From Flabesymbios commensalis (Eukaryota; Annelida; Polychaeta; Terebellida; Flabelligeridae), in the NCBI GenBank assembly GCA_964017125.1, contig OZ024912.1:81620658-81684657 (forward strand): DNA of 64,000 bases, written 5' to 3'. The position numbers were made by a program, and so were the translations under genes. The notes beneath the pieces are model-generated. The model saw nothing but the letters and a program-made list of their open reading frames with translations. It did no database searches and was not told the origin of the DNA. Below, in pieces: positions 47,534 to 60,003 of the stretch (positions are counted from its first letter, which is position 1; each line of letters opens with the position of its first letter).

Positions 47534-47921
47534 TACAGTCTGTTTCACCAGATCCTGGGAGTAGCCATTTTTTTAATTTTCTCAGTCACTTTTCAAAATG
47601 TATTAATTAACGAAAATGTTCGTAGATCATTTTTTCACTTCCACCAACTTTGCTGAAAATTTGGTGACATTTTGATCTGTGTTTTGTAACTTAGACCATT
47701 TGGTATGTAATAATGTTCTTGGTTTACGGTAATGGTGACATGAGAGCTGTAATTTTGGAACTTTCTTACGTGCCAAATGGTCTAGCTTCGATAATACACA
47801 ACAAAATTCCACCAAATGTTCAGGGATAGATCAGGGGAAGATGTAAAAATGATCCGTAAAAAAATTGATAATTTTATTTAAACAGTGACCGAGTAATTTG
47901 AAAAAAGGCTACCAGACTGTG
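47534..47921. mobile_element. 390-bp foldback element related to 12883-13436
   Basis: ACAGTCTG at the left pairs with CAGACTGT at the right. GTAGCCATTTTTTTAA pairs with TTGAAAAAAGGCTAC, and the inner TAGACCATTTGGTATGTAA pairs with GTGCCAAATGGTCTA. The inner words are shared with the elements at 12.9-13.4 kb. Confidence 0.75.
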
Positions 47922-47944
47922 TATGTCGTGTTTAGCCAGTGGTG

Positions 47945-48021
47945 GTTTAACGCTGGGTCTCCGTCTGCGACGCTGGTCCAGCATTAAACCAATATTGGCT
48001 CAACGTGTTGCGTTTGCAGGG
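47945..48021. repeat. PAL-family palindrome
   Basis: Contains CCGTCTGCGACGCTGGTCCA and ends GTTGCGTTTGCAGGG. Confidence 0.65.
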
Positions 48022-48551
48022 AAACGCCTGCCTCAGCGTGATACGCCCCCGGTGGGGGGGGGGGGGGCGGTCCCATACTAGGAGTAATGGTTCAGCTTTG
48101 GCACAGGGTGTCCTTTTTGAGCTTCCAGAATTGGGACAGGGTACTTTTTTGAGCTTCCAGCTCTGAGCACCCGCTTAGCATGTATTTTGCTGTTTTTTCC
48201 AGCAGTTATCAGCCGAATTCCATCACATTTTTCTAGCCTAATAGCAGATAGCCTCAAAATTTCATAAACAAATAGTAAATAGCTTAAAACGATCATAAAA
48301 TATGAAGTATATTGGTAGTAATTACACCACAACCCTGTCAATTAAATCCGGGGTTAATTTCTTAATTGGGACAGGGTGTCTTTTTAGCCGTGAGGCGAAT
48401 TGTGCCAGGTCAGGTTTTGAACATGCCGGAGGCACACCCCTACCCATTTCTAAGGCGAGTACCGCCCCCCCCCCAATTGAGAATCAGTCGTGCTTCACGG
48501 ATGGTTCAACATCACATAAACAAACGAGCTGAGTCACCACGGTCCGCCTCA

Positions 48552-48652
48552 GCCCAACAAACACCACACAAATTGACCTAATGTTGGGTCGATGTTGGCC
48601 CACTGTCTGCAACGTCGGCCAATCATTGGCTCAACTCTCGTATTTACTGGGC
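48552..48652. repeat. PAL-family palindrome
   Basis: Starts AGCCCAACAAACACCACACA, centre GGCCCACTGTCTGCAACGTC, ends TATTTACTGGGC. Confidence 0.65.
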
Positions 48653-48704
48653 GTGCCTGCAAACCTCAAAGCCCCTCTCAAACACGAGTCATGTACCCCA
48701 TGTT

Positions 48705-48965
48705 ATTTTAACGCTGGCCCAACATTAAAACAATATTGGTTAGACGTCTGTGTTTACTGGGGTTGCTATAAGTAATATATGTGTGTTTTAATGTTGGGCC
48801 ACCGTCTACGACGCTGGCCCAACATTAAAACAACATTGGTTAGACGTCTGCGTTTATTGGGGTTGCGATAAGTAATATATGTGTGTTTTAATGTTGGGCC
48901 ATCGTCTACGACGCTGGCCCAACATTAAAACAACATAGGTTAGACGTCTGTTGTTTACGTAGTGT
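48705..48965. repeat. three PAL copies in tandem, ~102-bp step
   Basis: The block GACGCTGGCCCAACATTAAA, then TTGGTTAGACGTCTG, then ATAAGTAATATATGTGTGTT repeats three times with few changes. This is a local tandem expansion of one family member together with its flank. Confidence 0.8.
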
Positions 48966-49412
48966 CGCTATAAGTATTCTGTATGTATGTGGGGTGAGCC
49001 TGCTAAGACAACTGGCCAGGTAAGGAGTGTAAGTTAAAAATCAGCTCTTATCACCCCGTCAAAACAGGGTTGAAAATTTAAATATCTCGACAACTATAAT
49101 ATCCAATAAGAGGCCTGGACCCCCATCTTCCCAGCAGCAAGTCTTGACACAGCGAGGCCGCCAGGAGTAGCCAGCCTTGCGGGGGAAGATGTGGATCCCA
49201 GGCTGATATGTATGTAGGTGCGTGTGGTGAACCTGTCAGCCGTCAGGCAGCTTTAACCTACATTTATATTGACTGCCTCATTAACATAAATAACGCGACG
49301 AGACCAAAGTAGGACGTACACTCTCAAATATGTTGTTGTTTGAAGATGTAATTGTTAACCTTATTATATCGAGTGTACGTATACAGTTGGCAACCTTAGA
49401 GAAGTCAATACT
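48966..49412. other. unannotated stretch
   Basis: Mixed-composition DNA with no open frame of note and no repeat that I recognise. Confidence 0.4.
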
Positions 49413-49785
49413 TTAAAGGGACTGGCCCACGCTAAAATCATCAAAAAATCGGTGATTTTATTTCGGGTTCTTAATATGACCATATGATGTAAACATGTAC
49501 ATAGACTAGAACTGCAAATTTTTATAATTTTTGTGTTGCGCATTCACCAGTTAGGCTAGATATAGAGACGAAATTCCTGATTTGTAATTATTGACAACCA
49601 TGTCAAAAATAGGAAATGCGGGAATTTCGTCTCTATATCTAGTCTAACTGATGAATGCGCAGCACAAAAATTATAAAAATTTGCAGTTCTAGTCTATGGA
49701 CATGTTTACATCATATGGTCATATTAAGAACCCGAAATAAAATCACCGATTTTTTGATGATTTTAGCCTGGGCCAGTCCCTTTAA
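49413..49785. mobile_element. palindromic MITE with AAAGGGACTGGCC ends, copy 1
   Basis: Arms of about 165 bp are near-perfect complements. Landmarks are AAAGGGACTGGCCCA, CAAAAAATCGGTGATTTT, CATATGATGTAAACATGT, AGACTAGAACTGCAAA and TAGATATAGAGACGAAATTC. A related copy is at 62068-62387. Confidence 0.85.
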
Positions 49786-49924
49786 GTTGAGACTGAGCCT
49801 GCACAAAAATTTAGATTTCTACTTGTTTAAATGTGTTTATTTTTCATCTTAGAGCCGCCTGGCTCAGTCGCTGTGGACATAGTGGCCACTCCTATACCAG
49901 ACGGATAGATTCTATAATCAAAAT

Positions 49925-51186
49925 ACACCCCTTGATTGCTGGAGGACACCCCTTGATTGCTAGAGGACACCCCTTGATTGCTGGAGGACACCCCTTGATT
50001 GCTGGAGGACACCCCTTGATTACTAGCGGACACCCCTTGATTGCTGGAGGACACCCCTTGATTGCTAGAGGACACCCCTTGATTGCTGGAGGACACCCCT
50101 TGATTGCTGGAGGACACCCCTTGATTGCCGGAGGACACCCCTTGATTACTAGCGGACACCCCTTGATTGCTGGAGGACACCCCTTGATTGCTGGAGGACA
50201 CCCCTTGATTGCTAGAGGACACCCCTTGATTGCTAGAGGACACCCCTTGATTGCTGGAGGACACCCCTTGATTGCTGGAGGACACCCCTTGATTGCTGGA
50301 GGACATCCCTTGATTGCTGGAGTACACCCCTTGATTGCTGGAGGACACCCCTTGATTGCCGGAGGACACCCCTTGATTACTAGCGGACACCCCTTGATTG
50401 CTGGAGGACACCCCTTGATTGGTGGAGGACACCCCTTGATTGCCGAAGGACACCCCTTGATTGCTGGAGGACACCCCTTGATTGCTGGAGGACACCCCTT
50501 GATTGCTGGAGGACACCCCTTGATTGCTAGAGGACACCCCTTGATTGCTAGAGGACACCCCTTGATTGCTAGAGGACACCCCTTGATTGCTAGAGGACAC
50601 CTCTTGATTGCTGGAGGACACCCCTTGATTGCTGGAGGACACCCCTTGATTGCTAGAGAACACCCCTTGATTGCTGGAGGACACCCCTTGATTGCTGGAG
50701 GACACCCCTTGATTGCTGGAGGACACCCCTTGATTGCTGGAGGACACCTCTTGATTGCTAGAGGACACCCCTTGATTGCTGGAGGACACCCCTTGATTGC
50801 TGGAGGACACCCCTTGATTGCTAGAGGACACCCCTTGATTGCTAGAGGACACCCCTTGATTGCTAGAGGACACCCCTTGATTGCTGGAGGCCACCCCTTG
50901 ATTGCTAGAGGACACCCCTTGATTGCTAGAGGACACCTCTTGATTGCTGGAGGACACCCCTTGATTGCTAGAGGACACCTCTTGATTGCTGGAGTACACC
51001 CCTTGATTGCTAGAGGACACCCCTTGATTCCTGGAGGACACCCCTTGATTGCTGGAGGACACACCTTGATTGCTAGAGGACACCCCTTGATTGCTAGAGG
51101 ACACCCCTTGATTGCTGGAGGACACCCCTTGATTGCTGGAGTACACCCCTTGATTGCTGGAGTACACCCCTTGATTGCCTGAGGAC
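49925..51186. repeat. 21-bp minisatellite, about 60 copies
   Basis: The unit GGAGGACACCCCTTGATTGCT repeats about 60 times with a constant 21-base step; variants are GGAGG/AGAGG/AGCGG and CACCCC/CACCTC. Three of the six frames are open across the array because the unit is a multiple of three and lacks stop codons. The longest frame is 453 codons on the minus strand (SSNQGVS)n, ATG at 51186-51188, with a 25-residue unique end. A secreted or structural repeat protein cannot be excluded, but there is no signal peptide, and equal openness of three frames argues for non-coding DNA. Confidence 0.9.
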
Positions 51187-51244
51187 ATTAGTTGTTTCTA
51201 TCATCAACAGATACACATTCATGTCAGGTAAGTTGGCTTACTAG

Positions 51245-51493
51245 TTAACTCTTTAAGTGCTTCATTACTACTTAACATTTTCCTTTCATTTGAAGTTGGC
51301 ATTGCTCACGCAATTGCCAACTTCAAATGAAAGGAAAATACCTCCTCACTTAAAAATTAAACCTGCTAAATTTCACAATGGGGGCTGTACTCAAGATTTA
51401 TACATGCATATTTGTTCAATTTCTGTCAAATTTTAGTTGTGGAAAAACAGTGTGAATGCGCTTAAAAGCGTCGCCCGCACTCAAAGGGTAAAG
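51245..51493. mobile_element. TTAA palindromic MITE, diverged
   Basis: Starts TTAA-CTCTTTAAGTGC and ends GCACTCAAAGGGTAA. The central stem is CATTTGAAGTTGGCATTGC and its complement CAATTGCCAACTTCAAATG. It has the same plan as 19410-19640 but only short sequence similarity. Confidence 0.7.
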
Positions 51494-52264
51494 CTGCATA
51501 ACTGTTTTTCTTATTTTTCTTATTTATCTAGAGATTTATCTAGAGATCAAATCATAAAAAATGGTGTTTTATTTTTTTATTTCACTCTTCTGACTACTGA
51601 GTTATTAAGATTTTAAGTTTGACAATTTGTCAACAATGTTGCCCCACCAAAACAAACCTGATCACAGCGGAGTAAGAAACACTGTCTATATAATCAGTAC
51701 ATTAAAAGTACCAAGTGTCAAAATAACGGGCATCACTGAAAAAGAATGGAACACGTTCAAACTTGTTCTTATTTTGGAAGTGATGATAGGTACATTTCAC
51801 AGAATACATTGATCCGACGTCGAACTAATTCGGGCCCATTGTCTACGGCTCTGGCCCAACGTTAAACCAATGCGACTCAACGTCTAGTGTTTGTTATTAA
51901 GGGGTTTGATGTTGGTGTAATGTAGCATTATATTGGCCCACCATTAACCATTTTTATACGTACATATTGTACACAGACGGACCGATTTAATATAACATAT
52001 AACTTGATGGTGTATCGCGTCGTGATCTAATCCAGCTACATTTGCATCGTTTTTGTGCATTTATAAAGCCTTTAAAAATAAACGAATAGTTGTTTTGATT
52101 TTTTTAGGTTTTTCTGTCGAAATAAAGAAAACAGTCTTTGTTATATCTACACATTTTTTGTAAGATTACTTCTTTGTACAATTGCTGCTGTATTCATTAG
52201 ACACATTTTATTTCACTCTTGTTATATTATTAAAAATAACTGGTGAATGCAACTACTTGGGTAC
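51494..52264. other. stretch before the duplicated block
   Basis: A PAL fragment lies at 51835-51897 (GGCTCTGGCCCAACGTTAAA). Otherwise AT-rich with no gene seen. Confidence 0.5.
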
Positions 52265-52724
52265 AAAATACATATTTCTCTCTTTATTTTATTTATTAGG
52301 ATTTATATACACAAATGTATACAATAATTGTAGAAATTGTAAAATTGTGTACATTAGGATGTCAAATACAGATGGCCAGCACCCTTACTACGTTTGACAT
52401 CCATAATAAAATTTACATACATACTAATAACACATACTAATTATATAATATAATGCTTGCACACCTTCAATTTGTAGAGATGATTAAAGACACTATTCTG
52501 CATTAGAAATGTAATTTAGCAAAGTCTAAAAGATTGAGAATAAAAAGAACAATTAATTAACCTGAAACAAGAGGGTTATCTGAAACTGTTACACCGGGCC
52601 CTTTTAGTGATGGTTTTTAAAGTCAGAATAGGGTGACTCTCAGTCTCTTAGCATGTTCTGGCAGAGAAAAAGTCAGGAATCTTGTAGTTTTTTTTACAGA
52701 GGACAGGCTGATCAGCATTACAAA

Positions 52725-52937
52725 TATACTGTGGATCTGGTAATTTTCCTGCTTTTAAATCTTCGCAAATTTACAAATTTTGGGACTTTTCACGAAATTT
52801 AGAATTCGCGAATTTTCATTTTTCTTTAGTATCGCTATTATAATAATAATTTTTGCGGGATTCTTGAATTCGCGAATTTGTTCTCGCGAAATTCGCAAAA
52901 ATTAAAACCTCGCGAATATTACCAGATCTACAGTATA
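52725..52937. mobile_element. TTCGCGAA-rich MITE, copy 2 (in duplication unit 1)
   Basis: Ends TATACTGTGGATCTGG and CCAGATCTACAGTATA. The inner words GAATTCGCGAATTTTC and TTCGCGAATTTGTTCTCGCG are complementary blocks. Confidence 0.75.
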
Positions 52938-53751
52938 CAGAAAGTCACTCTACTTCTTTACAGTTTGAGTCAGCAGGGAAAACAACCATCTTCATGCCTA
53001 CATTTTAATTCATCTGCGTGCTGTCAGCTGATGGCATGCAGAGCATTGATTCGCTCAGACTTGAATCACACCTTTGCTGTAGCATAAGACAGTAGGCCTA
53101 ACTGGTCATGACAGAATCAGAATACGGTATCCAGCCGAAACTCAGCGCCTATATGCCGTCTTCTGTCTCCTCAGCATTCGGCATCATAATATATTGGAAC
53201 AAACATTTTTTCGACGCCGGTCCGCCATCTCAGATGATAACATAACAATCTGCTCTTGGCTTATGGTCCACATCAAGTGACCCAGCTCTGCGGCTGTCCT
53301 GTACTAAGAACATGGCGTTGGCCCAACACTGGAACAACGTCTATCAGATCACACTGATTCACGTCCAGCTGATAATGTCCAGTCAAATCAAACCGACATT
53401 TGAGATGTCGATCCGATCTTGACGAGGCTATCAGACGGACACCGCTCTATATTCAAGTCCCACAAACATGATGGCATTCGTGCGCTGGTTCTAACAATGG
53501 TATTTTCTGTATCTAGTCAGGGCTGCTTTTCGAAATATCTAAACATGCTCAGCATTTTTGAGTAGAATTTGTTATCCACTTGTTTTTACTTAATTTGGGT
53601 GTGCTGAATTCGAATCTGCCGGATGACACTCTCTATTTTGTGTTCTTCACCTTCAAATTAACAAAAACATTCACTGGTCCAAACTTAGTCACTTCAGCCC
53701 GAGCTATAGTCTTTGTAGTTCCATTATTGTTTCAGCATGTTTCGGCCAGAC

Positions 53752-54137
<386 letters not shown>

Positions 54138-54943
54138 ATCCAATGCTAAAATTTTTTTTTTTTAGCTTTATCGAGCTATTTCTAACATGGCGCTGGGCCG
54201 TACTGTCCGTTTTGAGTGCTATTTTGTCCTTCTTGAACGTCATGCTGCCCTTCCAATACTTAGCATCCGCCACGTGCCGATTGAACTATTGTCACGTGTC
54301 ATTCAACCCACACATAGTAGTCATCAATGGCGATATTTAAATATTTAACTGATTATGGTTGCAATCCAAATTGGGGGCGAGGGCGGGGTGCTGAAAATGG
54401 TTCACCTGGTGCCCTGTGTTCATGATAAGGTTTCCCTACTGAATTCTAGATGAATTAGACCAAAAACTGTTTCTTAATTTATGTTTTCTTAATTCTAGTA
54501 TAGTTTATTGCTTTATCTGAGATCTTCCTCTTCTATTTTGTTTTTGTCAAAACGAGCATACATATCTATGTGTAATAAACAGCTTTGACACAACTGTATT
54601 TTAACTGCTGCACTTTACTGTTTCATGCCATGTAACATGGTATAGGTAGAGAACTCCGCTACCAACCATAATGGAACCAACATACATTTGTGTCAAGAGC
54701 AGCATCACATGTCTTCTCCCTTGTATCCATTATATTCATCGAGGAAGTAAACAAAAAATACAAATTGTGTTTGACAGATCCAAACGAGCAGCTTGCTCTT
54801 CTGGCCAAAAAACGAATGTAGGCCTATATCTGTCCCAAAAACTGATCAGGTAAAGATATGGATACCCTCCGCTTAAGGTTAAATAATACAAATTAAGTAG
54901 TCTATATTCTGACCATTTGTAGCTGTTATAGAACCCAAATGCC

Positions 54944-55074
54944 ATGATGGAGCTGAACAAGATGAGCAAACCGGCCATGGAGCAGACAAACATGAACAAA
55001 CCCACCGGGAAGGGAACCTCAGATACAAGGCACAGCCTGAACACTCACCGCTTTGATCGGCCTGATGAAGACGG
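54944..55074 (+). CDS. duplicate first coding exon of the TIR-NACHT gene (unit 1 copy)
   Basis: ATGATGG in a favourable context (GCC-ATG) opens 43 codons plus two bases, MMELNKMSKPAMEQ through RFDRPDEDG, ending at the consensus donor GG|GTGAGT in phase 2. The same exon occurs in unit 2 at 59873-60003. The only differences are Ser/Asn, His/Tyr and Pro/His, all amino-acid changing. Both start and donor are intact, so transcription from this copy could splice over unit 2 to the TIR exon at 61170. Whether it is used is unknown. An unpurged second haplotype in the assembly is an alternative explanation. Confidence 0.55.
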
Positions 55075-55523
55075 GTGAGTTACATTCCGCTCTCTCACAT
55101 TAACACTTTATTCTATATTATTATTTTATTTGCATGGTAAAACATTGTTATTAAATCACTGTTATTTGCAATTATTTGGTTTCAAATTAAACAAATATGA
55201 GTAATTTGTACCCGCTTGAAGGTAGCTTAGGCCCGGGAACAAAGACAGGCGTTTCAATGATTATCCGGCCCCAGTTTCTGCGAGCTTAGTTTATTAACTT
55301 TTTCGGGGCTACTCTGCGGTCCACTGAAACACCGAGAGTAGGCTTGATTTATTCACTCTCTCAGGGCAACCTTGTCACTGCTTACATGGTCCGGCCATGT
55401 GATCTCTCCCGGTCGTCATGGCTTCTGCCGTAACCCAGCAAGCACTCGGCAATTACCACTAGGTGTGGGATTGCCTTATGGGACCGCGACCGACCGCTGT
55501 CAATAAATAATAAACCAACATTC
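55075..55523. other. unique sequence between duplicate exon and satellite, unit 1
   Basis: Intron-like DNA repeated at 60004-60452. No other feature is seen. Confidence 0.6.
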
Positions 55524-57085
55524 CCAATCACCTCACTCACACGTCATCATCTGTACATCATGTGTCCCTCAACAATAACCCGACCAATCACCACACTCAC
55601 ACGTCATCATCTGTACATCATGTGTCCGGAAACAATAACCCGATCAATCACCACAGTCACACGTCATCATCTGTACATCATGTGTCCCTCAACAATAACC
55701 CGACCAATCACCACACTCACACGTCATCATCTGTACATCATGTGTCCGTAAACAATAACCCGATCAATCACCGCAGTCACACGTCATCATCTGTACATCA
55801 TGTGTCCGGAAACAATAACCCGATCAATCACCGCAGTCACACGTCATCATCTGTACATCATGTGTCCGGAAACAATAACCCGATCAATCACCACACTCAC
55901 ACGTCATCATCTGTACATCATGTGTCCGGAAACAATAACCCGATCAATCACCGCAGTCACACGTCATCATCTGTACATCATGTGTCCGTAAACAACAACC
56001 CGATCAATCACCGCAGTCACACGTCATCATCTGTACATCATGTGTCCGTAAACAATAACCCGATCAATCACCGCAGTCACACGTCATCATCTGTACATCA
56101 TGTGTCCGTAAACAATAACCCGATCAATCACCGCAGTCACACGTCATCATCTGCACAGCATGTGTCCCTAAACAATAACCCGATCAATCACCACAGTCAC
56201 ACGTCATCATCTGTACAGCATGTGTCCCTAAACAATAACCTGATCAATCACCGCAGTCACACGTCATCATCTGTACAGCATGTGTCCCTCCACAATAACC
56301 CGATCAATCACCGCAGTCACACGTCATCATCTGCACAGCATGTGTCCCTCAACAATAACCCTATCAATCACCTCAGTCACACGTCATCATCTGTACAGCA
56401 TGTGTCCCTAAACAATAACCCGATCAATCACCGCAGTCACACGTCATCATCTGTACAGCATGTGTCCCTCCACAATAACCCGATCAATCACCGCAGTCAC
56501 ACGTCATCATCTGTACATCATGTGTCCGGAAACAATAACCCGACCAATCACCACACTCACACGTCATCATCTGTACATCATGTGTCCGGAAACAATAACC
56601 CGATCAATCACCTCACTCACACGTCATCATCTGTACATCATGTGTCCGGAAACAATAACCCGATCAATCACCGCAGTCACACGTCATCATCTGTACAGCA
56701 TGTGTCCGGAAACAATAACCCGATCAATCACCGCAGTCACACGTCATCATCTGTACATCATGTGTCCATAAACAATAACCCGATCAATCACCGCAGTCAC
56801 AGGTCATCATCTGCACAGCATGTGTCCCTAAACAATAACCCGATCAATCACCACAGTCACACGTCATCATCTGTACAGCATGTGTCCCTAAACAATAACC
56901 TGATCAATCACCGCAGTCACACGTCATCATCTGTACAGCATGTGTCCCTCCACAATAACCCGATCAATCACCGCAGTCACACGTCATCATCTGTACAGCA
57001 TGTGTCCCTCAACAATAACCCGATCAATCACCTCAGTCACACGTCATCATCTGTACAGCATGTGTCCCTAAACAATAACCCGATC
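55524..57085. repeat. 60-bp satellite, 26 copies, unit 1
   Basis: The unit (TGTGTCCNNAAACAATAACC, then CGATCAATCACCGCAGTCAC, then ACGTCATCATCTGTACATCA) repeats 26 times with no insertion or deletion. Variants recur in blocks: the five monomers at 56161-56460 reappear in order at 56821-57060, a higher-order step of 660 bases (11 units). It has a continuous 528-codon frame that is a by-product of the 20-codon unit length; the array lies in an intron position. Confidence 0.95.
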
Positions 57086-57545
57086 AAAATACATATTTCT
57101 CTCTTTATTTTATTTATTAGGATTTATATACACAAATGTATACAATAATTGTAGAAATTGTAAAATTGTGTACATTAGGATGTCAAATACAGATGGCCAG
57201 CACCCTTACTACGTTTGACATCCATAATAAAATTTACATACATACTAATAACACATACTAATTATATAATATAATGCTTGCACACCTTCAATTTGTAGAG
57301 ATGATTAAAGACACTATTCAGCATTAGAAATGTAATTTAGCAAAGTCTAAAAGATCGAGAATAAAAAGAACAATTAATTAACCTGAAACAAGAGGGTTAT
57401 CTGAAACTGTTACACCGGGCCCTTTTAGTGATGGTTTTTAAAGTCAGAATAGGGTGACTCTCAGTCTCTTAGCATGTTCTGGCAGAGAAAAAGTCAGGAA
57501 TCTTGTAGTTTTTTTTACAGAGGACAGGCTGATCAGCATTACAAA

Positions 57546-57758
57546 TATACTGTGGATCTGGTAATTTTCCTGCCTTTAAATCTTCGCAAATTTACAAATT
57601 TTGGGACTTTTCACGAAATTTAGAATTCGCGAATTTTCATTTTTCTTCAGTATTGCTATTATAATAATAATTTTTGCGGGATTCTTGAATTTGCGAATTT
57701 GCTCTCGCGAAATTCGCGAAAATTAAAATCTCGCGAATATTACCAGATCTACAGTATA
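57546..57758. mobile_element. TTCGCGAA-rich MITE, copy 3 (in duplication unit 2)
   Basis: The duplicate of 52725-52937, differing by about half a dozen bases, several at CpG positions. Confidence 0.75.
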
Positions 57759-58572
57759 CAGAAAGTCACTCTACTTCTTTACAGTTTGAGTCAGCAGGGA
57801 AAACAACCATCTTCATGTCTACACTTTAATTCATCTGCGTGCTGTCAGCTGATGGCATGCAGAGCATTGATTCGCTCAGACTTGAATCACACCTTTGCTG
57901 AAGCATAAGACAGTAGGCCTAACTGGTCATGACAGAATCAGAATACGGTATCCAGCCGAAACTCAGCGCCTATATGCCGTCTTCTGTCTCCTCAGCATTC
58001 GGCATCATAATATATTGGAACAAACATTTTTTCGACGCCGGTCCGCCATCTCAGATGATAACATAACAATCTGCTCTTGGCTTATGGTCCACATCAAGTG
58101 ACCCAGCTCTGCGGCTGTCCTGTACTAAGAACATGGCGTTGGCCCAACACTGGAACAACGTCTATCAGATCGCACTGATTCACGTCCAGCTGATAATGTC
58201 CAGTCAAGTCAAACCGACATTTGAGATGTCGATCCGATCTTGACGAGGCTATCAGACGGACACCGCTCTATATTCAAGTCCCACAAACATGATGGCATTC
58301 GTGCGCTGGTTCTAACAATGGTATTTTCTGTATCTAGTCAGGGCTGCTTTTCGAAATATCTAAGCATGCTCAGCATTTTTGAGTAGAATTTGTTATCCAC
58401 TTGTTTTTACTTAATTTGGGTGTGCTGAATTCGAATCTGCCGGATGACACTCTCTATTTTGTGTTCTTCACCTTCAAATTAACAAAAACATTCACTGGTC
58501 CAAACTTAGTCACTTCAGCCCGAGCTATAGTCTTTGTAGTTCCATTATTGTTTCAGCATGTTTCGGCCAGAC

Positions 58573-59062
<490 letters not shown>

Positions 59063-59872
59063 TCCAATGCTAAAATTTATTTTTTTTAGCTTTATCGAGC
59101 TATTTCTAACCTGGCGCTGGGCCGTACTGTCCGTTTTGAGTGCCATTTTGTCCTTCTTGAACGTCATGCTGCCCTTCCAATACTTAGCATTCGCCACGTG
59201 CCCAATTGAACTATTGTCACGTGTCATTCAACCCACACATAGTAGTCATCAATGGCGATATTTAAATATTTAACTGATCATGGTTGCAATCCAAATTGGG
59301 GGCGAGGGCGGGGTGCTGAAAATGGTTCACCTGGTGCCCTGTGTTCATGATAAGGTTTCCCTACTGAATTCTAGATGAATTAGACCAAAAACTGTTTCTT
59401 AATTTATGTTTTCTTAATTCTAGTATAGTTTATTGCTTTATCTGAGATCTTCCTCTTCTATTTTGTTTTTGTCAAAACGAGCATACATATCTATGTGTAA
59501 TAAACAGCTTTGACACAACTGTATTTTAACTGCTACACTTTACTGTTTCATGCCATGTAACATGGTATAGGTAGAGAACTCCGTTACCAACCATAATGGA
59601 ACCAACATACATTTGTGTCAAGAGCAGCATCACATGTCTTCTCCCTTGTATCCATTATATTCATCGAGGAAGTAAACAAAAAATACAAATTGTGTTTGAC
59701 AGATCCAAACGAGCAGCTTGCTCTTCTGGCCAAATTGAAAACGAATGTAGGCCTATATCTGTCCCAAAAACTGATCAGGTAAAGATATGGATACCCTCCG
59801 CTTAAGGTTAAATAATACAAATTAAGTAGTCTATATTCTGACCATTTGTAGCTGTTATAGAACCCAAATGCC

Positions 59873-60003
59873 ATGATGGAGCTGAACAAGATGAACAAAC
59901 CGGCCATGGAGCAGACAAACATGAACAAACCCACCGGGAAGGGAACCTCAGATACAAGGCACAGCCTGAACACTTACCGCTTTGATCGGCATGATGAAGA
60001 CGG
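59873..60003 (+). CDS. TIR-NACHT gene, exon 1 (unit 2 copy)
   Basis: Starts at ATGATGG and encodes MMELNKMNKPAMEQ through YRFDRHDEDG, with the donor GG|GTGAGT in phase 2. Joining to the acceptor at 61170 completes a Gly codon and enters the TIR-domain frame (G-YKLLGMSRGKKDF) without a stop, which is the main support for calling it coding. The peptide is hydrophilic, rich in Met, Asn and Lys, has no signal peptide and fits the cytosolic N-terminus of an intracellular receptor. No promoter motif could be recognised upstream. Confidence 0.6.

Noticed and set aside
49925-51186. CRISPR-like or array-type defence locus (also the 42-, 60- and 64-bp arrays)
   Set aside because: Units are contiguous with no unique spacers, and the genome is eukaryotic.
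54736-55044. Minus-strand hydrophobic frame (PVGLFMFVCSMAGLLILFSS and following), repeated at 59584-59973, which looks like a clarin-type membrane segment
   Set aside because: It is antisense to exon 1 and its 5' region, has a stop directly before its first codon and no ATG at its start, and no partner exons. Antisense of hydrophilic codons is hydrophobic. It stays a weak alternative to the + strand exon.
55562-57148. 528-codon frame (VNNNPINHRSHTSSS repeats) and its shorter partner at 60491-61084
   Set aside because: The frame follows from a 60-base satellite without stop codons; the array lies in an intron position between exon 1 and the TIR exon, and other frames are open too.
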